Assembly (NCBI GenBank): GCA_051647535.1
Contig: JBOFEA010000027.1
Coordinates: 70,666-134,665, forward strand
Direction of reading: 5' to 3'
Length of the DNA: 64,000 nt
From: Brevinema_A sp051647535
Lineage (GTDB): Bacteria > Spirochaetota > Brevinematia > Brevinematales > Brevinemataceae
Shown here: piece by piece, positions 43,009 through 53,089 of the stretch
How the letters are laid out: every line of letters starts with the position of its first letter
Position numbering within the stretch: the stretch's first letter is position 1
Notes under the pieces: generated by a model
Told to the model about the DNA's origin: nothing
Database searches by the model: none
The model's input: the letters and a program-made list of their open reading frames with translations, nothing else
Translations under genes and position numbers: made by a program

Positions 43009-44718
43009 TTGTTGCGTATAAAAAACTCTTGGCTAAATTGTTTAATTTTATTGGTTCTTACTTTGGGGATTACTTATTTATTAAGATTTGATATCTATGA
43101 ACATGATGATTTTTGGCAATCGTTTGCCTATACTGATAATTTATGGGATATTATCACAAGTGCTGATCATGGACGTTATTTCAGCTGGCTGTATATGAAA
43201 TTAATTGTTCATGGATCATCTTTATTATTCCATCTTCACCCAAATGATAATTTATTTATTAAGTTTATTGTTGGTATAAATATTAGTATAGTAGTTCTGT
43301 TTGTCAGCTATTTTTTAACAAAACCATTTAAACAAAAACTTTCTCCAATTTGGCTTTTATCAACAGTCTTTATGCTTTTATTTTTGTATACAAACAGCCT
43401 TGCTCAAATATATCGATATAATCAACATTTTGCCTATCAAACAAGTTTCTTTTTCTTTTTATTTGCTTGGATAGTGACAGCAAGATACTTTATTCAAGGT
43501 GAATTTCCTCTACATAAACACTTAGTGAGAAATTCATTGTTAGCTTTATTTTTGGGGTTATCTGCTCATTTTAATATATTGACGTCTATTGCAATGGTAT
43601 TGTTTTTGTTTATTTATGCTGTGATTCGTTTTTATTTACAAGATAAATCATTTAAACATATATTAATACAACTTAAAAATCTTGGTATAGGAGTTTATGT
43701 TCCTTTAACAAGTTTCTTGATAGGTATTGTGTTGTATTTTTCTGCTCCTAATTTTCAATATTTACTGGCTTTACGATCTACTAATAAAGATAATCGCATT
43801 ATAGAATCTCTTAAACAACTTCCTAATTTTTTACCGGAATGGTTTGGAGTTGTTTTTTTGACACGTAATGCTTATTTGTTGATTGGATTTTTTATATTGT
43901 GTTGTTTATATATTACATATCTCATTAATGCCAAATTAATTAAAAATAAAAATCAAGCAATTCGTGTTCTTGTGTTTGCTAGTTCGTTGATTTTAGGAGT
44001 GGCGTTTTTTAATGGTACTTTGTTAATTAATGGACGTTCTATGTATAATACCAATATGTATTGGATTCATCATGGTGATCTTATTTTGATTACCCGTATA
44101 ATTGAATTGATAGCATTATGGGTAGTTGTAGGGTATATTAGCTCTCTTAATACTCTTAATATAAAGGCACTTTTTAAGTTTGATTTTCATCGGTTTACTA
44201 TTAAAACAACGATAAAACTTTATTGGATAGTTTGTGTAGTGTCTTTGTTATTATTTTTGACAGTGATTGTACATTATATTAACTTATACGACAGTTTAAA
44301 AGCTGAACGCTCCAATTGGTACCAAACAGAAAAAATCTATCGATTTTACTCTTTACTAGGACAAACAGCTATTTTACCTGCAAATCAAGATAAAGGTATG
44401 GGTGAGTTTTGGCATAATCAGCTCTACTTAAGTACCCCTGAAAATCCTATAGACTGGACAGGATGTGCTTATTTCTTAAAAAATTATCCAACTGTTTACT
44501 ATGGTGATATACTTTATGCGAAAACTTCTGTATATACAGACGATGATCCTAGCAGAGCCAAGTACTATGTATCTTATATTCTGACAAATTCAAATGCAGC
44601 ACTTCAAATGTTCCAAGAAAAAGGTGGAGTAATAACTGAGCAGGAACTTGACTATCCACTTTTTAATAAACTATTTGATGAAAAATTTATATTAAATAAA
44701 AGGAGTACTAATGACTAG
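43009..44718 (+). CDS. Polytopic membrane protein, possible glycan-related enzyme
   Basis: A 569-residue protein with about ten membrane helices and a soluble C-terminal part (about 435-569). After the first helix comes a loop with FDIYEHDDFWQSFAY and, about 30 residues on, DHGRYFSWLYM. Acidic residues in the first loop are typical of GT-C membrane glycosyltransferases, but I cannot name the family. The protein at 47692 has a similar layout with WHGRFLTHI. GGAGG lies 8 bases before a TTG at 43009, preferred over TTG 42994, which lies upstream of the ribosome site. It overlaps the next glycosyltransferase gene by 8 bases. Confidence 0.55.
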   Translation: MLRIKNSWLNCLILLVLTLGITYLLRFDIYEHDDFWQSFAYTDNLWDIITSADHGRYFSWLYMKLIVHGSSLLFHLHPNDNLFIKFIVGINISIVVLFVSYFLTKPFKQKLSPIWLLSTVFMLLFLYTNSLAQIYRYNQHFAYQTSFFFFLFAWIVTARYFIQGEFPLHKHLVRNSLLALFLGLSAHFNILTSIAMVLFLFIYAVIRFYLQDKSFKHILIQLKNLGIGVYVPLTSFLIGIVLYFSAPNFQYLLALRSTNKDNRIIESLKQLPNFLPEWFGVVFLTRNAYLLIGFFILCCLYITYLINAKLIKNKNQAIRVLVFASSLILGVAFFNGTLLINGRSMYNTNMYWIHHGDLILITRIIELIALWVVVGYISSLNTLNIKALFKFDFHRFTIKTTIKLYWIVCVVSLLLFLTVIVHYINLYDSLKAERSNWYQTEKIYRFYSLLGQTAILPANQDKGMGEFWHNQLYLSTPENPIDWTGCAYFLKNYPTVYYGDILYAKTSVYTDDDPSRAKYYVSYILTNSNAALQMFQEKGGVITEQELDYPLFNKLFDEKFILNKRSTND

Positions 44719-45490
44719 ACAGCTCCCATGTTTTGAATACAAGGAATTTTTTTTGAAAAAGAATGATATTATTCTTCTTATTCCTACATGGAATGAAGGA
44801 ATAAGAATTCAAAATCAACTCCGTACTATTAAAAAACATAAAATTAATGAAATTGTTGATATTATCTTAATGGACGGTGGAACAACAGACGGATCTATTG
44901 ATGACAATTTTCTCCAAGATATGAATGTGCGTGGTGTTTTTACAGTTAGGGCGAAAGGACAAGGAAATGCTTATCGTGTAGGTTTTGCAAAAGCAGTTGA
45001 TGATACATATAAATATTGTTTGACAGTAGATGGCAACAACAAAGATAATGTAGAAATTATCCCTCAATTCATTGACAAATTAAACCAAGGTTATGATTTC
45101 GTGCAAGGTTCACGTTTTATGGAAGGTGGTTACCACGAAAATACACCAAAAGCTCGTGAAATTGCGATTAAATACTTCTCCAACCCATTATTATCCTTAG
45201 TTTCTGGGTTTAAATATACAGAAACAATGTCAGCTTTTCGAGGATTTAATGTAAATATTCTCAAAGACGAGCGTTTACAGATTTTTAGAGATGTATTTCA
45301 AACTTGGGAATTACAATGGTACATAGCTTCTCGTGTTCCAAAATTAGGATATAAAGTAATTGAAATTCCTCAATCAAGAATTTATCCACCAAATGGACCG
45401 ATTCCTACAAAAATTAATTGGATAGGTAATTTTAGAATTATTTCTCAACTATTAAAGGTGGCAACGGGTTATTATAATCCAAAATCATAA
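44711..45490 (+). CDS. Family 2 glycosyltransferase (polyprenyl-phosphate sugar synthase-like)
   Basis: A 259-residue GT-A glycosyltransferase without membrane helices. Motifs: IILLIPTWNEGIRI, DIILMDGGTTDGSID (nucleotide-binding Asp), AKGQGNAYRVGF, and TVDGNNKDN in the position of the DxD metal site. ETMSAFRGF occupies the position of the family's acceptor-loop motif, and it resembles dolichyl-phosphate mannose synthases. AGGAG precedes the ATG and the gene overlaps the preceding membrane-protein gene. It likely loads a sugar onto a polyprenyl carrier for an envelope glycan. Confidence 0.8.
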   Translation: MTRQLPCFEYKEFFLKKNDIILLIPTWNEGIRIQNQLRTIKKHKINEIVDIILMDGGTTDGSIDDNFLQDMNVRGVFTVRAKGQGNAYRVGFAKAVDDTYKYCLTVDGNNKDNVEIIPQFIDKLNQGYDFVQGSRFMEGGYHENTPKAREIAIKYFSNPLLSLVSGFKYTETMSAFRGFNVNILKDERLQIFRDVFQTWELQWYIASRVPKLGYKVIEIPQSRIYPPNGPIPTKINWIGNFRIISQLLKVATGYYNPKS

Positions 45491-45523
45491 TATAAAATTA
45501 TAATATGAATTCAAGGAAATAAA

Positions 45524-46594
45524 ATGAAAAAAGTTGTATTTATTACAGGTATTACAGGACAAGATGGTTCTTACTTAGCAGAACAATTATTAGACAAAGG
45601 TTGTGAAGTACATGGCATGCTTCGTCGTTCTTCTAGTTTCAATACAGAACGTATTGAACATTTGTATATTGATAAACTTCTTCAACACAAAGTCAGTAAT
45701 TTAAACCTTCACTATGGAGATTTGACAGATTTTACTAGTATCTTTTTTATTCTTAATAAAGTTAGACCAAGTGAGATTTATCATCTTGGAGCTCAATCTC
45801 ATGTTAAAGTATCTTTTGAAATGCCTGAATATACTGCTGATAGTATTGCTTTGGGAGCACTTCGTTTGTTTGAAGCTGTGAGAGCTTTGAAAATGGAAAA
45901 AGAAGTCAAAATTTATAATGCTGTGACCTCAGAGCTTTACGGTAAAGTTCAAGAAGTCCCACAAAGTGAAACAACTCCTTTTTATCCACGTTCTCCTTAT
46001 GGTGTAGCAAAGCAATATGCTTTTTGGATTGCTAAAAACTTCCGTGAGTCCTATAATATGCATATTTCCAACGGTATTCTATTCAATCATGAAAGCGAAA
46101 GAAGAGGAGAGACGTTTGTCACCCGTAAAATCACTATTGGAATCGGAGATATTTTGGCAGGTTTAACTGATAAAATATCTTTAGGCAATTTAGATGCTCA
46201 AAGAGATTGGGGATATGCTCCTGATTATACAGAAGGAATGTATCAAATCCTTCAACTTGATTATGCTGATGATTTTGTACTTGCGACTGGAGAAATGCAC
46301 AGTGTTCGTGAATTTTGTACTAAAGCGTTTGCTGAAGCCGGAATTACTATTGAATGGAAAGATAAAGGTATAAACGAAAAAGGCTACGACAAATCCAATG
46401 GACGTATGCTTGTCGATGTAAATCCAAAATATTTCCGTCCTGCAGAAGTAGAACAGCTTCTTGGAAATCCAGCTAAAGCCATTAAAGCTTTAAATTGGAA
46501 TCCTACAAAAACATCATTTGATACATTAGTTAAGAAAATGGTACAAAGTGATATTAAATTATCAGCAGAAAAAGCTAAGAAACTAAGAGGTTAA
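45524..46594 (+). CDS. gmd: GDP-mannose 4,6-dehydratase
   Basis: NADP-dependent dehydratase turning GDP-mannose into GDP-4-keto-6-deoxymannose. At 356 residues it has normal length. The Rossmann motif is GITGQDGSYLAEQLLDKG, followed by the Gmd-specific HGMLRRSSSFNTERI. The catalytic YxxxK is in SPYGVAKQYAFW and the substrate region reads FNHESERRGETFVTRKI. CAAGGAAA precedes the ATG. The next gene performs the following step. Confidence 0.96.
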   Translation: MKKVVFITGITGQDGSYLAEQLLDKGCEVHGMLRRSSSFNTERIEHLYIDKLLQHKVSNLNLHYGDLTDFTSIFFILNKVRPSEIYHLGAQSHVKVSFEMPEYTADSIALGALRLFEAVRALKMEKEVKIYNAVTSELYGKVQEVPQSETTPFYPRSPYGVAKQYAFWIAKNFRESYNMHISNGILFNHESERRGETFVTRKITIGIGDILAGLTDKISLGNLDAQRDWGYAPDYTEGMYQILQLDYADDFVLATGEMHSVREFCTKAFAEAGITIEWKDKGINEKGYDKSNGRMLVDVNPKYFRPAEVEQLLGNPAKAIKALNWNPTKTSFDTLVKKMVQSDIKLSAEKAKKLRG

Positions 46595-46603
46595 AGCTTA
46601 TAT

Positions 46604-47563
46604 ATGAATAAAGATGCGAAGATTTATGTTGCTGGACATCGTGGTTTGGCTGGTTCAGCTATTGTTCGTGAGCTACAAAAACAAGGTTATGTCAATTTAT
46701 TACTCAAGACTTCAAAAGAAGTAGATCTTATTGACACTAAAGCTACTGATCAATTATTTGCAACTGAAAAACCTGAATATGTCATTATGTGTGCTGGTAC
46801 TGTAGGTGGAATTATTGCTAATAATACTTACCCTGTAGAATTTACCCAAAATAATACTCTTATGGCAATTAATGTTTTGTCATCAGCACATACACACAAT
46901 GTTAAAAAACTTGTATATCTTGGTAGTTCGTGTATTTATCCTAAAGAGTGTCCTCAACCAATTAAAGAAGAATATCTTCTCACAGGTCTTTTAGAACCTA
47001 CCAATGAAGGCTATGCTTTGGCAAAAATTATGGGGATCAAACTTTGCCAATATTACAGACGTGAATATAATAAAGACTTTATTGCTGCTATGCCTTCTAA
47101 TCTTTATGGGCCAAATGATAATTATGATCCTCAAAACTCTCACGTAATAGCTGCTTTACTCCGGCGTTTCCATGAAGCTAAAGAATGCAATCTTAATGAA
47201 GTAGTAGCATGGGGTACCGGTGCACCGTTGAGAGAGTTTACCTATGTGGATGATTTTGCACGAGGGATTATCTTTGCTATGAATCATTATTCGGATTCGG
47301 TACATATTAATATTGGGACTTCAGAAGAAGTATCTATTAAACAATTGACGGAATTAGTAGCGGAAACTGTGAAATTTAAAGGTAAAATTATTTTTGATAC
47401 CAGCAAACCTGATGGCACAATGAGAAAAGTGATGGATAATTCTCGCTTACATGCTTTGGGTTGGAAAGCCGAAGTAAATTTGGAACAAGGCCTAAAATTA
47501 GCATATGAAGATTTCCTTAATGCATTACAAAATAATTCTATTCATATTAGAACCCCTAAATAA
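46604..47563 (+). CDS. fcl: GDP-L-fucose synthase
   Basis: Epimerase-reductase completing GDP-L-fucose from the Gmd product. The 319 residues show the Rossmann motif VAGHRGLAGSAIV, the SSCIYPKECPQPIKEEYLL block with catalytic Ser and Cys, and YALAKIMGIKLC with the YxxxK pair. With gmd 9 bases upstream the pathway from GDP-mannose is complete. A dedicated fucosyltransferase is not evident in the cluster. It ends at a terminator, closing a four-gene unit. Confidence 0.96.
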   Translation: MNKDAKIYVAGHRGLAGSAIVRELQKQGYVNLLLKTSKEVDLIDTKATDQLFATEKPEYVIMCAGTVGGIIANNTYPVEFTQNNTLMAINVLSSAHTHNVKKLVYLGSSCIYPKECPQPIKEEYLLTGLLEPTNEGYALAKIMGIKLCQYYRREYNKDFIAAMPSNLYGPNDNYDPQNSHVIAALLRRFHEAKECNLNEVVAWGTGAPLREFTYVDDFARGIIFAMNHYSDSVHINIGTSEEVSIKQLTELVAETVKFKGKIIFDTSKPDGTMRKVMDNSRLHALGWKAEVNLEQGLKLAYEDFLNALQNNSIHIRTPK

Positions 47564-47583
47564 ATAGTTTTGATACAATCTAG

Positions 47584-47612
47584 CAACACCCTATAAAGGG
47601 TGTTTATTTTTT
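47584..47612 (+). terminator. Intrinsic terminator of the GDP-fucose cluster
   Basis: AACACCC / GGGTGTT stem with a TATAAA-type loop and T-rich tail. Confidence 0.85.
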
Positions 47613-47617
47613 GTATA

Positions 47618-47646
47618 TTGATTTTTTGGATGAATAGTGATATAAT
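47618..47646 (+). promoter_or_regulatory. Promoter of the second membrane-protein gene
   Basis: TTGATT at 47618-47623, 17 bases, TATAAT at 47641-47646, directly after the terminator. Confidence 0.6.
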
Positions 47647-47691
47647 ATGTGTCACTTATGCATAAATTGTCAATATATAGGAACTGAAAAT

Positions 47692-49023
47692 ATGAATAAT
47701 TTCAAAAATATTAATAAATATACTACAATATTTTGCATGCTACTCTTCGGTTATATCTTTTTTCTGACCACTCTTTTTCCTATTCACCACATTCATGAAT
47801 TTATCTATAACCAACCGGGAAATCCGTTTGTACAGCAATATAATGAATTTTTTCAATGGCATGGACGCTTTTTGACACACATCGTTGCCAGAATAACTCT
47901 TAAATTAGGTACACCATTATTTTATATTATCAAATCCTTATTAATTTGTCTCTTATTTTTCTTTAGTTTAAAAACAATTGAACCTAATATTCATATGAAA
48001 AAGTTTGGAATTGGGCTCATATTATTACTTTCGTTGTTTTTATTTGTCAACAGTATCTTTCCTTTTACTACCTTTATGATGTATTATATGTCTGATTTAT
48101 TGAATTTATTTGGATATTATATACCGGCTTTGTTTATCATATTATATATTTCTTTTTATATTAATATTTTCTATGGAAAAACTAAAATTTGTTTACCTTG
48201 TTTTCTTCTCATTGCTTTTATTACAGGTTCTTTACATGAAATGGTTATTGCCTGTATTCCTTTTATTATCACTATTTATATCTTATTAAAAATACAAATA
48301 ACAGAAATTCCTAAATGGTTTTGGTTGTCCCTTCCTTTTTTTCTTTTGGGATTTAGTATTCTATTATTTGCACCTGGTTCAAGCAATAGAGTATTGGATT
48401 ATGCCAAAGCTGATCAATGGGAATTTTTTGGTCAAACAATCAACTGGTTGGAATTGGGATACAAAAAGTATTTTTATTCTTTAGTCAGACATATTTTTTA
48501 TACTGCAGATAACTGGTATAGTGCTCCGGGATTTTTACCGTCTACATGGTATATTCAAGTATTAATTTTTCTTTTTACCTTTTTAAATTATAAAAAATAT
48601 AAGAACATGTTTGATATGCATATTTTACTACCGCTTTTATATTGGTTGTTTTCTTGGTATACCTGTATTGTTATGAGTGCCAGTCCTATGTATCATGGAG
48701 TACCTATGGAATTTTCGAAATTTTTTATGTACATTTCACTAACAGGAAGTGCTTATTACTATTTGAAAGAGAAGTCCGTAAAAATACAAACAATTTTCAG
48801 TGTTCTTTTTTTATTGGTAGTTTTGATAGGACAAGGAATACAAGTACTACCTGTATTGAAAGCAAAAAAAGAGTATTTGGAATTAATCGAAAAATTGGAT
48901 AACAATAAAATTTCCGAAGCCCGATATAGTCCGAAAGCCAAATTAGGAAATCTTCTTATAATCGATTTTGGAAGATATTTACCCAACAAATATACTAATA
49001 TAACATTCAAATATACAAACTAA
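47692..49023 (+). CDS. Polytopic membrane protein related in layout to the one at 43009
   Basis: A 443-residue protein with about ten membrane helices. The ATG at 47692 follows TAGGAA; an upstream ATG at 47647 lies on the -10 box. After the first helix a loop reads HIHEFIYNQPGNPFVQQY and then FFQWHGRFLTHI, a pattern shared with DHGRYFSWL in the 43009 protein. Other blocks are FITGSLHEMVIACIPF and LLFAPGSSNRVLD. The glycan context suggests a polymer-modifying or sugar-transferring membrane enzyme, but no family is recognised with confidence. Confidence 0.55.
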   Translation: MNNFKNINKYTTIFCMLLFGYIFFLTTLFPIHHIHEFIYNQPGNPFVQQYNEFFQWHGRFLTHIVARITLKLGTPLFYIIKSLLICLLFFFSLKTIEPNIHMKKFGIGLILLLSLFLFVNSIFPFTTFMMYYMSDLLNLFGYYIPALFIILYISFYINIFYGKTKICLPCFLLIAFITGSLHEMVIACIPFIITIYILLKIQITEIPKWFWLSLPFFLLGFSILLFAPGSSNRVLDYAKADQWEFFGQTINWLELGYKKYFYSLVRHIFYTADNWYSAPGFLPSTWYIQVLIFLFTFLNYKKYKNMFDMHILLPLLYWLFSWYTCIVMSASPMYHGVPMEFSKFFMYISLTGSAYYYLKEKSVKIQTIFSVLFLLVVLIGQGIQVLPVLKAKKEYLELIEKLDNNKISEARYSPKAKLGNLLIIDFGRYLPNKYTNITFKYTN

Positions 49024-49056
49024 CAATACTACTTGACTAGAATCCAAATAAACAAA

Positions 49057-49086
49057 AAAAGCGATACTATAACAGTATCGCTTTTC
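49057..49086 (+). terminator. Intrinsic terminator after the membrane-protein gene
   Basis: 12-bp stem AAAAGCGATACT / AGTATCGCTTTT with an ATAAC loop; symmetric, so active on both strands. Confidence 0.85.
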
Positions 49087-49817
49087 TACTTTATAAAACT
49101 TCAATTTTCGGTAAAATCAAATTTTGAATAACATTACAGGTATTTCTAATCTAAATTCTATTATAGTAGATGGTAGATTAAATTATATCTCTATAAAAAA
49201 TCAAATATTAAGGTTGTTCTTATTTGTATAGGTATCACTAACATTATTCATATCAAAATTTTCTTTATTAATAAAGTTCCTCAATTTGATTTTTAGACTT
49301 GTAGTTTTTATTTTGTAGTAAATTCGAATACAACAGCTTGAACATATTAAGGAGAAAATAAAAAACTTAATAGTTATATATATATATATATTGATCTGTG
49401 TAATATACACCATATGTCACTTAAATAATACTATGAATTAACAAAAGAAGATGAATTTGTGATTATATATTTGACATATTTGTTTTGGTTGTATATGCGG
49501 AATAATGTGGGGGATATGAAATATACTCGCTGTTGGAGAAGCTACGAGTAAGAAAAAATAATGAAGTCCAAGGCAAAAAAATCGGGATATAAGGAATTCC
49601 TTTCTTTCTAAAAGAGATATGTCTTGCATATTTTTTAAAGAAGGGAGTAAGGTACACCGGATAATAGATATATTAATATACTGAAATCAATAGGATTGTA
49701 TGCAAATTATTGAGCAATTTTAACAATGATTATAGAATTGGTAATTACTAATATATCTTGAATAGAAGATGAACAAACTAAAATAGTATATCAAGATGAT
49801 ATTGATTAGATAAAGAT
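49087..49817. other. Gene-poor AT-rich region
   Basis: About 730 bases without an intact gene. It includes an alternating TA tract near 49376-49393. Short minus-strand frames (49438-49657) look more like random or decayed sequence than a gene. Nothing further is supported. Confidence 0.4.
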
Positions 49818-50042
49818 TTAATATATATCTGCATAATAAGATTCTTCTAGCGGTACACTACTATATTTATTTTCTTCCAGTCAAAACAATTCAAATTTGA
49901 TATCATAAGAAACAACATCTTGAGAAGAAATTTCATTGTTACCAAAAGTGATTTGTGTTTAGCAATTTATAGTTCTGTTTTTTTTGTTGTTAGCACTGCT
50001 GCTAATAAATAAAACCAAAATAATTAATAAAAACACTTTCAT
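49818..50042 (-). pseudogene. Decayed small exported-protein gene
   Basis: On the minus strand an ATG at 50042 opens a convincing signal sequence, MKVFLLIILVLFISSSANNK. The frame then stops after NRTINC. A shifted frame continues with ITFGNNEISSQDVVSYDIK, is interrupted once more after FELF, and resumes with LEENKYSSVPLEESYYADIY to a stop at 49818. At least two lesions separate the pieces. The protein family is not recognised. Confidence 0.5.
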
Positions 50043-50291
50043 AATACTTTCTACTATATCTTGTATAATATACGCAACTTAGTATAGTCTCAAATTATAG
50101 TAAAATTAAGTAATAAAGAAAATAAAAATTATTTGATCAGAATATTGTTGAAATAATTATATATATACGTATTTAATTATTGACATATATGTTAGATTGT
50201 GATAATATATTAAAAAATAATCTTGTTTAGTATAATTAATCTAATTGTTGGGAAATATATTAAAATTTTTTAAAAATATTAATAAAATAGC

Positions 50292-50319
50292 TTGACAATC
50301 TATAATATTGTAGTAAAAT
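50292..50319 (+). promoter_or_regulatory. Promoter of the large lipoprotein gene
   Basis: TTGACA at 50292-50297, 16 bases, TAAAAT at 50314-50319; AAAGGAG follows just before the ATG at 50344. Confidence 0.55.
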
Positions 50320-50343
50320 ATATTTAATGAAAAGGAGAAAGTA

Positions 50344-52470
50344 ATGAACTGGTTAAGTTGTATACTAATATTCTTATTAGGAGGGTGTTCACTTGCTGAA
50401 AATAAAACACATGAAGAGAGGAAAGATTACGTAGATGTAGTTCATAAAGTGGAATTGGTGGACTATGAGTTTGAAGAGCGATTGAATTCGTTTTACGAAA
50501 GCGAGCCGATTCAAGCAGATGAGTTGCACAAATTGTACGAAGGCGAATTTCCTGAAGGAGAAAGAAATCCTCAAAAATTAAGAATCCACTGGAAAGATGC
50601 AAGAGAACTGGCATTATCGGAATTAGAACTTCAACAGTCGATTCAAGAAAATTGGAAAAACGTAACGGTATCAGAAAGACCAATTTTGGTGTTGGATAAA
50701 GAGGGTGGCGATTTCTATCGTTATTATGAATATCGCGTTGTTAAAGACAAGAAATATCTTGGAGCAATTCGTATACCGACTTACCGTAGAACAGAAAACT
50801 TTGCAACAGCAGAAGTACATTTCTATTCTTCAGACGAGAAAACTTATACTATTCATCCTACTGGATGGGGGCAGTATATGGCTGCTAAAATTAGATTCAA
50901 ATTGGATACCTCTGTTTATCAAACTATATTTAACCAAATTTATAATGCTCTATCAGATACGATTTCTTATAATATGGCCTATAGATATTTAAAAAATAGA
51001 TCAGATGTATTACCGAAATTAGATCATAATAGGGACACATTTAAATTACAAATGCAGAAACAGGTTTCATCCAAATATAACACTGATCCATATATTCAAA
51101 AATTAAAAGATCAGGTAAATATTGATTCTAAATGGATCGCAGAATCTTATAATAAATTTACTGAACAGGAAAAGTTTGTTAATTTCAATAAAATAGAGCG
51201 AAATCTAAGTGTACAGGCTCGACGTATCGCAGCGTTAAAACTCATTGATACTATCAGAAATACTTATACAGTCATTCAATCTGAAGGATATTCTATAGCA
51301 TTACTAGGAAGTCTTCAGACAGTTTTTGTAGATATGGCTGGTACCCCTAAACATACCAACAATATAAAGAAATCTTTACGTCAGTTATATTGGCGACAGT
51401 TTGAGAGTAATAATTTTAAGTTAGAAAATGAATTTGATATTTCTCCATTGTTAGATCAAAACAATATTTCTCTGGTATTAGAATTCCCTAATATTAATAA
51501 TACGAATATAGAATACTTATCAGATGAAGTATTGGCTCAAAGAATGACTCCTTACATTGCTTGGAAATACAAAAAAGAAGAATTTAAAATATACGGATCT
51601 TCCAGTCTAACCAGAGCTCGTCCCGGAGCAGACGATACTGTTATCAGAGAAGAAATTATCAGTGATTTTAATGATGCTATTGTTGATATTATAGATGCTG
51701 TGGGACAAATAGGAGCAACTCTTATCAAACCTCTAACCTTTGCTAAAATAATGAAGATATCCCTAGAAGCTATTAATAAGCTATTAAAGACAATACGAAA
51801 AATTTCAAATATTCCACTAGATACATCTGGAAGCTCAGCCTTGATCCAATGGTTTGAAGAGGTTCAATCTAAATGGGAAAATATAGGAAATGCGGACGAA
51901 TGTTATACAGGAGACATTGTTGAAAATATTAAAGTCACTTCAAATAAAGCACACGCTGAAATGGATAAGTTATTGGATATTTTTAAAGAAACATTATATG
52001 GTACTAAAAATCCTACGACAGGATTGTACTCTGGAGGTATGTGTGATCTTATAGAGCTTATCAATAATATGCTCACATCATTAACTGATAGTAATGGAAA
52101 TTCCTTAAAAGGATTATCTCCTGATGATGGTCAAGCTATAGCGTTTCTATTAGAGTTATGTGATCCTAATAAAAAAGAAAAGGATGTGGATAATACATTA
52201 TTACAAATTATGTATACACAAATGGCAGGGTATGGCAATCAATGGATTATTCCTAAAAAATCAGGATATACACATCATTTAGTACATCTATCAAAGAGTT
52301 GGAATTGGGGGAAAAAGAAATTTTACCATATTGATCATAAGTATATTAAGCCAAGGAATTTAACAGCTTCTGAACAAAGAAGATATCCTTTAGTTTCTGA
52401 AGGTGGTTATGGAGCTTATGCACGAAATAAAAGAGATGCTTGGAAAGCACATGGTTCTGATGGTTGGTAA
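50344..52470 (+). CDS. Large lipoprotein of unknown function
   Basis: A 708-residue protein with a textbook lipobox LLGGC (Cys15), hence membrane-anchored and probably surface-exposed. The first 200 residues are charged and mixed in structure (VHFYSSDEKTYTIHPTGWG). The centre is helical. The last 60 or so residues form a distinct basic, His/Trp-rich module (GYTHHLVHLSKSWNWGKKK, then FYHIDHKYI and a GGYGAYARNKRDAWKAHG end). It has the look of a separate C-terminal binding or enzymatic domain, but I recognise no family. It lies 34 bases before the tandem outer-membrane protein array on the same strand with no terminator between, so they may be cotranscribed. Confidence 0.55.
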   Translation: MNWLSCILIFLLGGCSLAENKTHEERKDYVDVVHKVELVDYEFEERLNSFYESEPIQADELHKLYEGEFPEGERNPQKLRIHWKDARELALSELELQQSIQENWKNVTVSERPILVLDKEGGDFYRYYEYRVVKDKKYLGAIRIPTYRRTENFATAEVHFYSSDEKTYTIHPTGWGQYMAAKIRFKLDTSVYQTIFNQIYNALSDTISYNMAYRYLKNRSDVLPKLDHNRDTFKLQMQKQVSSKYNTDPYIQKLKDQVNIDSKWIAESYNKFTEQEKFVNFNKIERNLSVQARRIAALKLIDTIRNTYTVIQSEGYSIALLGSLQTVFVDMAGTPKHTNNIKKSLRQLYWRQFESNNFKLENEFDISPLLDQNNISLVLEFPNINNTNIEYLSDEVLAQRMTPYIAWKYKKEEFKIYGSSSLTRARPGADDTVIREEIISDFNDAIVDIIDAVGQIGATLIKPLTFAKIMKISLEAINKLLKTIRKISNIPLDTSGSSALIQWFEEVQSKWENIGNADECYTGDIVENIKVTSNKAHAEMDKLLDIFKETLYGTKNPTTGLYSGGMCDLIELINNMLTSLTDSNGNSLKGLSPDDGQAIAFLLELCDPNKKEKDVDNTLLQIMYTQMAGYGNQWIIPKKSGYTHHLVHLSKSWNWGKKKFYHIDHKYIKPRNLTASEQRRYPLVSEGGYGAYARNKRDAWKAHGSDGW

Positions 52471-52504
52471 AAAATTTAAAAAATAAATTAAAAAGGAAAT
52501 AAAA

Positions 52505-53089
52505 ATGAAGAAAATAAAAATGAAAAAATATATATTATTACTATTGATTATTCTTGTCAGTCCAATGATGGCACAAGAAAACAAACAAGCAATCGGAAAT
52601 TTCCCTTATGTCAATAACACATTCAAAATGTATGTAGCGTTAGGATTACCTATAGGTGTGGGTTTTTTGTATGCACCGGAATTTAGAAGTTCCATTAATA
52701 ATAATATACTGCATGTCTTAAATTTTGATGTAAAGTTTGTTGGAGTCAATATGAGTGCTGTCGGACTGGATCTTTTAGGGTTTGATGTTGGTATTCAATA
52801 TAGTGTTGGAACTATATTAGCAAGTGGTGCTCGCTTTTATGTTGACTTGATAGGCGTGGGTATTAGTTATGGATTTCATGAACATTCAGGACAATTGTTG
52901 CAAATTAATATATTAGGCTTCCAAAGTACATCAGCAAACGGATTTTATATTGCTTTACGTTCTTATGTCAGTCTTGCTCGAAGAGCTAAGAATTATCCAA
53001 TAAAACCATCATTTGCAGCGTATCTAGCAATAGGATATGATTTTGGCAAAAAAATCAATCCAAAAGACTACGAATCACGTATGAGATAG
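52505..53089 (+). CDS. Tandem outer-membrane protein paralog 1
   Basis: A 194-residue protein with signal peptide (ILLLLIILVSPMMAQ) and a barrel-like mature part: alternating strands with Gly/Phe patterns (YVALGLPIGVGFLYAPEF, VGIQYSVGTILASGARFYVD) and a conserved C-terminus AIGYDFGKKINPKDYESRM. The ATG at 52505 follows AAAGGAA; a second ATG at 52520 aligns with the starts of paralogs 2 and 3 and is possible. The three copies share their ends almost perfectly but differ in the centre (about residues 75-165), which fits variable surface loops. Confidence 0.65.
   Translation: MKKIKMKKYILLLLIILVSPMMAQENKQAIGNFPYVNNTFKMYVALGLPIGVGFLYAPEFRSSINNNILHVLNFDVKFVGVNMSAVGLDLLGFDVGIQYSVGTILASGARFYVDLIGVGISYGFHEHSGQLLQINILGFQSTSANGFYIALRSYVSLARRAKNYPIKPSFAAYLAIGYDFGKKINPKDYESRMR

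Noticed and set aside
49438..49657. Two overlapping minus-strand frames of 63 and 64 codons
   Set aside because: No ribosome site or domain; consistent with random frames in gene-poor DNA.
52787..53000. Alternative barrel-gene frames and recombination-like words inside the paralogs
   Set aside because: Could not be separated from ordinary divergence between paralogs by eye.
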